Assembly: GCA_947646015.1 (NCBI GenBank) | Contig: CANSEY010000003.1 | Location: 1 to 64,000 of the forward strand | Origin: an uncultured Bacteroides sp. | GTDB lineage: Bacteria; Bacteroidota; Bacteroidia; Bacteroidales; Bacteroidaceae | Direction of reading: 5' to 3' | DNA: 64,000 bases | In this document: piece after piece, positions 59,995 through 64,000 of the stretch | How positions within the stretch are numbered: position 1 is the stretch's first letter | Layout of the letters: every line of letters starts with the position of its first letter | Made by a program: the position numbers and the translations under genes | Notes under the pieces: generated by a model | What the model was told of the DNA's origin: nothing | The model's database searches: none | The model's input: only the letters and a program-made list of their open reading frames with translations

Positions 59995-60645
59995 TCAAAT
60001 GATATTTCCATCTACCATATGGATCGTACGGTCGGTGATTTTTGCTAATGCTTCATCATGGGTCACGATCACAAAAGTCTGTCCGAAACGATTTCTCAAG
60101 TCAAAAAAGAGTTGATGCAATTCTTCCTTATTATGGGAATCCAAGCTTCCGGAAGGTTCATCGGCCAAGATAACTGCCGGTTGGTTGATCAATGCACGGG
60201 CTACAGCTACCCGCTGTTTCTCTCCGCCGGAGAGTTCATTCGGTTTATGAGATGCCCGTTCCTTCAATCCCATAAAATCAAGAATCTCCATAGCACGCAT
60301 CGAAGCTTCCTTAGTCGGCACTCCGGCTATAAATGCAGGAATCATTACATTTTCAAGTGCCGTGAACTCCGGTAACAACTGATGGAACTGAAAGACAAAT
60401 CCAATGTGTTTGTTACGGAAAGCGGAAAGCTCTTTCTCCTTCATCCGGCTTACATTGGTACCGTCAATGTTTATCATCCCCGTATCGGGACTGTCCAAAG
60501 TACCCATTATCTGAAGCAAAGTAGTCTTCCCCGCTCCACTGGGTCCCACGATGCTTACCACTTCTCCTTGGGTTATCTCCAAATCTATCCCTTTCAATAC
60601 TTGTAAAGAGCCGAAACTCTTGGTTATACCTTCTAGATGAATCAT
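59995..60645 (-). CDS. lolD: ABC transporter ATPase of the LolD type
   Basis: A 216-residue ATPase with Walker A GPSGAGKT (34-41), signature LSGGEKQ (138-144) and Walker B AVILADE (157-163). The '[18 protein letters not shown]' segment is the LolD/MacB subfamily pattern. LolD drives release of lipoproteins from the inner membrane. The LolCE-type permease is not in the window, so a MacB-like partner cannot be excluded. Starts at 60645, 4 bases after the tcdA stop. The longer frame from 60690 overlaps tcdA. Confidence 0.85.
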   Translation of the reverse strand: MIHLEGITKSFGSLQVLKGIDLEITQGEVVSIVGPSGAGKTTLLQIMGTLDSPDTGMINIDGTNVSRMKEKELSAFRNKHIGFVFQFHQLLPEFTALENVMIPAFIAGVPTKEASMRAMEILDFMGLKERASHKPNELSGGEKQRVAVARALINQPAVILADEPSGSLDSHNKEELHQLFFDLRNRFGQTFVIVTHDEALAKITDRTIHMVDGNII

Positions 60646-60649
60646 AATC

Positions 60650-61360
60650 TTACAATCTTTTGATAACGTACTCTGCCAAATAACAACCAAACACCGCCGG
60701 CATATAGCTCACAGTTCCGCAAGTGGATTTCTTGTTCCTCTCATCATCAGTCAGCAATACTGCTTTCGGATCCGCCTGTTCCGTACTGAACACCACGGAA
60801 AGCTTACGCTTTACCCCCATTTTTTGCAAACGCTTCCGGACGGCCTTGCTAAGACCACAATGATAAGTATCCCAAAGGTCGGCAAAACGCACTTGTGTAA
60901 TATCACTCTTTGCTCCTGCACCCATACTCGATATTATTTTAATGCGTCGCTGAAGAGCATGATAAATCAGATAACACTTTGGACTTATGGTGTCAATGGC
61001 ATCGACTATAAAATCATAACGTGCAGCATCCAGCAGTTCGGGTATGTTATCGTCTTTCAGATAAACAGGCAATACAGTCAACTCTATTTCCGGATTAATA
61101 TCTCTGAAACGTGCTTCCAACACCTTCGCTTTTTCCATACCCAAAGTGGCATGAGTAGCCGGCAACTGGCGGTTAATATTAGTGGGCTGTACAATATCAG
61201 CATCTACTATTGTCATTCGCCCTACGCCTGCACGACAAATCATTTCGGCTGCATAAGCACCTACTCCTCCTAATCCGACAACCAACACATGCGATTTCCG
61301 CAAGCGTTCCATCTTCTCCGCTCCTAAAAGGAGTTCTGTTCTCTGTTGCCAGTTCTCCAT
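60650..61360 (-). CDS. tcdA: tRNA threonylcarbamoyladenosine dehydratase
   Basis: An E1-like enzyme that cyclises t6A in tRNA. 236 residues. The nucleotide loop is GLGGVG (29-34), followed by '[13 protein letters not shown]'. '[12 protein letters not shown]' near the end completes the TcdA subfamily pattern as distinct from ThiF/MoeB. The ATG at 61360 overlaps the antiporter stop (TAATG), so coupling supports this start over 61378. Confidence 0.9.
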   Translation of the reverse strand: MENWQQRTELLLGAEKMERLRKSHVLVVGLGGVGAYAAEMICRAGVGRMTIVDADIVQPTNINRQLPATHATLGMEKAKVLEARFRDINPEIELTVLPVYLKDDNIPELLDAARYDFIVDAIDTISPKCYLIYHALQRRIKIISSMGAGAKSDITQVRFADLWDTYHCGLSKAVRKRLQKMGVKRKLSVVFSTEQADPKAVLLTDDERNKKSTCGTVSYMPAVFGCYLAEYVIKRL

Positions 61361-63495
61361 TAATTCTTCTTTAACCATTTATAGAACCATTTACCTACCT
61401 TATCGTAATGTTGAGACTCGTTGTAGCCACGCGGATCAGAGAATGAAACAATTTCCTGTGGTTCACCAAACTGATCGGGATACAATATAATCAGACTGTT
61501 GTTTGAGAAATATTTTCCGAGCTGATTGGGTAGACGTTCGAATGAAGGGTCGTATGAGATAGATCCGCGCCGTGCACTAATAACCACCAACAGATGGTCA
61601 AAATTTACCTGCCCGGTCAGCAGAAGCAGATCGTCCCACTCGTCCAACCTGGAAAATTCAGTGGGTGTACTACCATGCTTCTTCTTTACCAACTGCTGCA
61701 GCCGCATCAGGGTTTGCTCGTTGGCAAAGAAATGTACCCGACATCCTAAAAGACTTCCCATGCGGCAGAAGTGCTCTACCCATTTGGAAAATCCGGTTTC
61801 ATATTCAGCCTTTGGCGGCACAGCAATAATAATACGCCGAAGTGTATTGACGGGCATTAAGAATTTGGCGATGATCACTTCCCGATGGGTACCTTTCAGC
61901 AAGCTTTCGGCCAGATTACCAAAAAATGAATCGACAATATTTGCCTTACGGTGCAAACCGATCACTACATCTGTAGCATCATACTCCTTAATGGTATGAA
62001 TAATGCCCGAAGCAATATTAAGATCATAACGACTCACCATATTGACCGAAACATCGGCAGAAGCAGCAATCATTGCCGCCTTTTCCAGATTCCGCTTACC
62101 CTGTAACTCCTTATTTTCCGAATTGTTATTATCATTGATTACATTGAGCGCAATCAATTCTCTTTTCTGTTTAGTATCTCTGATGACCAAGGCAAGATTA
62201 ATCAGATCTTCAATGGTATCCGGATTTGCTACCGGAATCAGAATCTGCTCCTGTTCTGTCTTCTCTTTATTATCTTCAAACTGCATCTCTTCGTGCAGAG
62301 CAAAACGCCTTGCCGAACGTTCGGTTACAAGCGAACTGATGACGCACGTAAAGAGAATCATGACTACCGTGCCATTGAGCACATCGTCATTCAGCAACCG
62401 CTCTCCATTTTCCATAATGATTTCATGCCCTATCAATACTGCTGCCAGCGTAGCAGCAGCCTGCGCATTGCTCAAACCGAACATCATGCTTCGTTCATTG
62501 GGCTGCATATGATAAATCTTCTGTGTGATCCAAGCTGCCAACCATTTACTTAGAGTAGCGAATACGGTCATCACTACGGCAACCTTTAGAGCTTCACCAC
62601 CGGTAAACAGGGTACGGACATCGATTATCATCCCCACACCAATCAGGAAATATGGAATAAACAAGGCATTTCCGACAAACTCCAACCGATTCATCAAAGG
62701 AGAAACATGCGGTATCAAGCGATTCAAGACAAGTCCGGCAAGAAAAGCTCCCAAAATACCCTCCATACCGACAAACTCCATCAAACCACTACCTAAAAAG
62801 ACCATCGCGAGTACAAAGACAAATTGCATTACGCTATCATCGTACTTACGGAAAAACCATCGACCGATACGCGGGAAGAAGAAAACGATCAGAAAACTCA
62901 AAAATGCAACTTTCACCACTAACAGAACCCAAAACATACCGTCGACAGTTCCTTTGTACATACCACCAATGACGGCAAGAATAATCAAAGCCAACGTAAC
63001 CGTTACCGCCGTACCGCCGATGGTTATATTTACACTCCTGAGTCTGGACAATCCATAACGGCTGATAATGGGATAGGCAATCAGTGTATGGGAAGCATAC
63101 ATACTGGCGAGTAATACCGCTGTAGTAAATCCATATCCCAGCAATTCCATACTACTCCATACCCCCAATGCCATCGGAATGATAAATGTAAACCATCCGA
63201 AGACCAATCCTTTTGTCCGGTTCTTCTTAAAATCCTCCATATCCATTTCCAGCCCGGCCAGAAACATGATATAATAGAGTCCTACTTTTCCGAACAATTC
63301 GAAACTACTGTCCCGCTCGAGAACATTAAAGCCATATTCACCGATAACCACTCCGGCCAAAATCATGCCGATAATATGAGGTATATGCAGACGTCCTAAT
63401 ATCATCGGTGCGAAAAGAATAATGATCAAAACCAAGAAAAACACCCACGTGGGGTCTGTTATCGGGAGTTGTAAACTGAGGTCAAACCAATGCAT
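61360..63495 (-). CDS. CPA2-type cation:proton antiporter with Usp-like domains
   Basis: A 711-residue protein. The first 410 residues form a Na+/H+ exchanger domain with about 12 membrane segments ('HIPHIIGMILAGVVIGEYG', 'LGAFLAGLVLNRL'). The cytoplasmic remainder holds two universal-stress-like segments (about 430-560 and 565-700, 'DATDVVIGLHRKANIVDSFF'). Domains of this kind bind nucleotides in other transporters, so gating by nucleotide, including c-di-AMP from cdaA, is conceivable but unshown. First gene of the antiporter-tcdA-lolD unit. Confidence 0.88.
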   Translation of the reverse strand: MHWFDLSLQLPITDPTWVFFLVLIIILFAPMILGRLHIPHIIGMILAGVVIGEYGFNVLERDSSFELFGKVGLYYIMFLAGLEMDMEDFKKNRTKGLVFGWFTFIIPMALGVWSSMELLGYGFTTAVLLASMYASHTLIAYPIISRYGLSRLRSVNITIGGTAVTVTLALIILAVIGGMYKGTVDGMFWVLLVVKVAFLSFLIVFFFPRIGRWFFRKYDDSVMQFVFVLAMVFLGSGLMEFVGMEGILGAFLAGLVLNRLIPHVSPLMNRLEFVGNALFIPYFLIGVGMIIDVRTLFTGGEALKVAVVMTVFATLSKWLAAWITQKIYHMQPNERSMMFGLSNAQAAATLAAVLIGHEIIMENGERLLNDDVLNGTVVMILFTCVISSLVTERSARRFALHEEMQFEDNKEKTEQEQILIPVANPDTIEDLINLALVIRDTKQKRELIALNVINDNNNSENKELQGKRNLEKAAMIAASADVSVNMVSRYDLNIASGIIHTIKEYDATDVVIGLHRKANIVDSFFGNLAESLLKGTHREVIIAKFLMPVNTLRRIIIAVPPKAEYETGFSKWVEHFCRMGSLLGCRVHFFANEQTLMRLQQLVKKKHGSTPTEFSRLDEWDDLLLLTGQVNFDHLLVVISARRGSISYDPSFERLPNQLGKYFSNNSLIILYPDQFGEPQEIVSFSDPRGYNESQHYDKVGKWFYKWLKKN

Positions 63496-63619
63496 ATATC
63501 AGTATTTTTGTATTTATCTGCAAAATAACAAAAAAGTTATCACACCGCCAATTCATAAGGAAAGAGATTTTCAAAGAGAAATCTTCTCTCTAAAATGCTG
63601 ATTATATTGCAAAATGTTA

Positions 63620-63627
63620 TAATTTTG
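63620..63627 (+). promoter_or_regulatory. -7 element of the asd promoter
   Basis: TAATTTTG, 65 bases before the asd ATG. No convincing -33 box. Confidence 0.4.
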
Positions 63628-63692
63628 CAGCCAAATCCTTACGATTGGCTTGAATTGTAAGGAGAGTATTCACATAAAAACAAAAGAAAAAG

Positions 63693-64000
63693 ATGAAAGT
63701 AGCTATTGTTGGCGTAAGCGGAGCCGTAGGACAAGAGTTTCTACGTGTGCTCGATGAGAGAAATTTCCCGTTGGACGAGTTAGTTTTGTTCGGTTCTAAA
63801 CGTAGTGCCGGAACTAAATATACTTTCCGCGGTAAACAGATCGAGGTCAAACTTCTGCAACACAACGATGACTTTAAAGGGGTGGACATTGCTTTCACTT
63901 CAGCCGGTGCAGGCACGTCTAAAGAGTTTGAGAAGACTATTACCCAGTATGGTGCGGTAATGATCGATAACTCCAGCGCTTTCCGTATGGATGCCGATGT
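63693..64000 (+). CDS. asd: Aspartate-semialdehyde dehydrogenase, 5' part
   Basis: The first 102 codons, cut by the window end. Opens [20 protein letters not shown], a Rossmann NADP loop, then '[16 protein letters not shown]' and '[14 protein letters not shown]', typical of Asd. The enzyme makes aspartate semialdehyde, branch point to lysine, diaminopimelate, threonine and methionine. The catalytic Cys lies beyond the window. Own -7 element upstream. Confidence 0.94.
   Translation, partial: MKVAIVGVSGAVGQEFLRVLDERNFPLDELVLFGSKRSAGTKYTFRGKQIEVKLLQHNDDFKGVDIAFTSAGAGTSKEFEKTITQYGAVMIDNSSAFRMDAD

Noticed and set aside
1..64000. CRISPR arrays, intact insertion sequences, integrases, invertible promoters
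   Set aside because: None seen; the short repeats found are pairs or hairpins, not arrays with regular spacers, and no recombinase gene is present.

Overview
The window is chromosomal DNA of a Bacteroides, most like the B. fragilis group. Support comes from three lines: promoters of the TTTG/TTG - about 20 bp - TAnnTTTG (-33/-7) type in front of many genes; Bacteroidales-restricted families (NigD-like, NVEALA peptides, 6-bladed beta-propeller lipoproteins, DUF6242); and a succinylornithine-type carbamoyltransferase with the Pro90 known from B. fragilis. Species assignment is inference. I see no intact insertion sequence, prophage, integrase, CRISPR array or invertible promoter.

Layout. 0-5.2 kb: partial tRNA, argH, SRPBCC protein, pyrE, recX-prmC, ribD. 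5.3-12.4 kb: envelope operon (DUF6242 lipoprotein, uppS, bamA, two Skp/OmpH paralogues, murI, DUF2007). 12.5-18.2 kb: proB-proA, a structured 490 bp gap with a candidate small RNA and paired 22-bp repeats, two L,D-transpeptidase-type genes, argF'. 18.2-23.4 kb (minus): rhodanese and NigD-like lipoproteins, acyltransferase, ddl, rluD, PASTA protein. 23.5-29.3 kb: rpmH (53 codons), efp, glycosyltransferase, radC, lpxH, a DUF59 iron-sulfur assembly factor, alkaline phosphatase. 29.5-35 kb (minus): pta-ackA and a three-gene secreted-protein operon with a transglutaminase. 35.2-38.2 kb: lrgAB-like pair, DUF2156 and GNAT proteins.

38.3-47.2 kb (minus) is the accessory island and the most interesting part. 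In transcription order it holds a transmembrane one-component regulator with a C-terminal OmpR/PhoB-type winged helix; an NVEALA secreted peptide; a DUF1573/thioredoxin-like lipoprotein; a second, Cys-rich NVEALA peptide; a 6-bladed propeller lipoprotein; a decayed propeller fragment; two more propeller lipoproteins, one carrying a start-less NVEALA-type leader in frame upstream; and a transglutaminase-discoidin lipoprotein. Three 11-bp direct repeats, the spacing bound by PhoB-type regulators, overlap the 3' end of the regulator gene just upstream of the first NVEALA promoter. This looks like a self-regulated surface peptide/lipoprotein system of unknown function.

47.2-64 kb returns to core genes: cdaA-folP, an orphan TPR histidine kinase, glsA and gadB (glutamate-based acid resistance), an MFS transporter, murF, a VanZ-like protein, an SNF-family symporter, an HhH protein, lolD, tcdA, a CPA2 antiporter with Usp-like domains, and the 5' part of asd.
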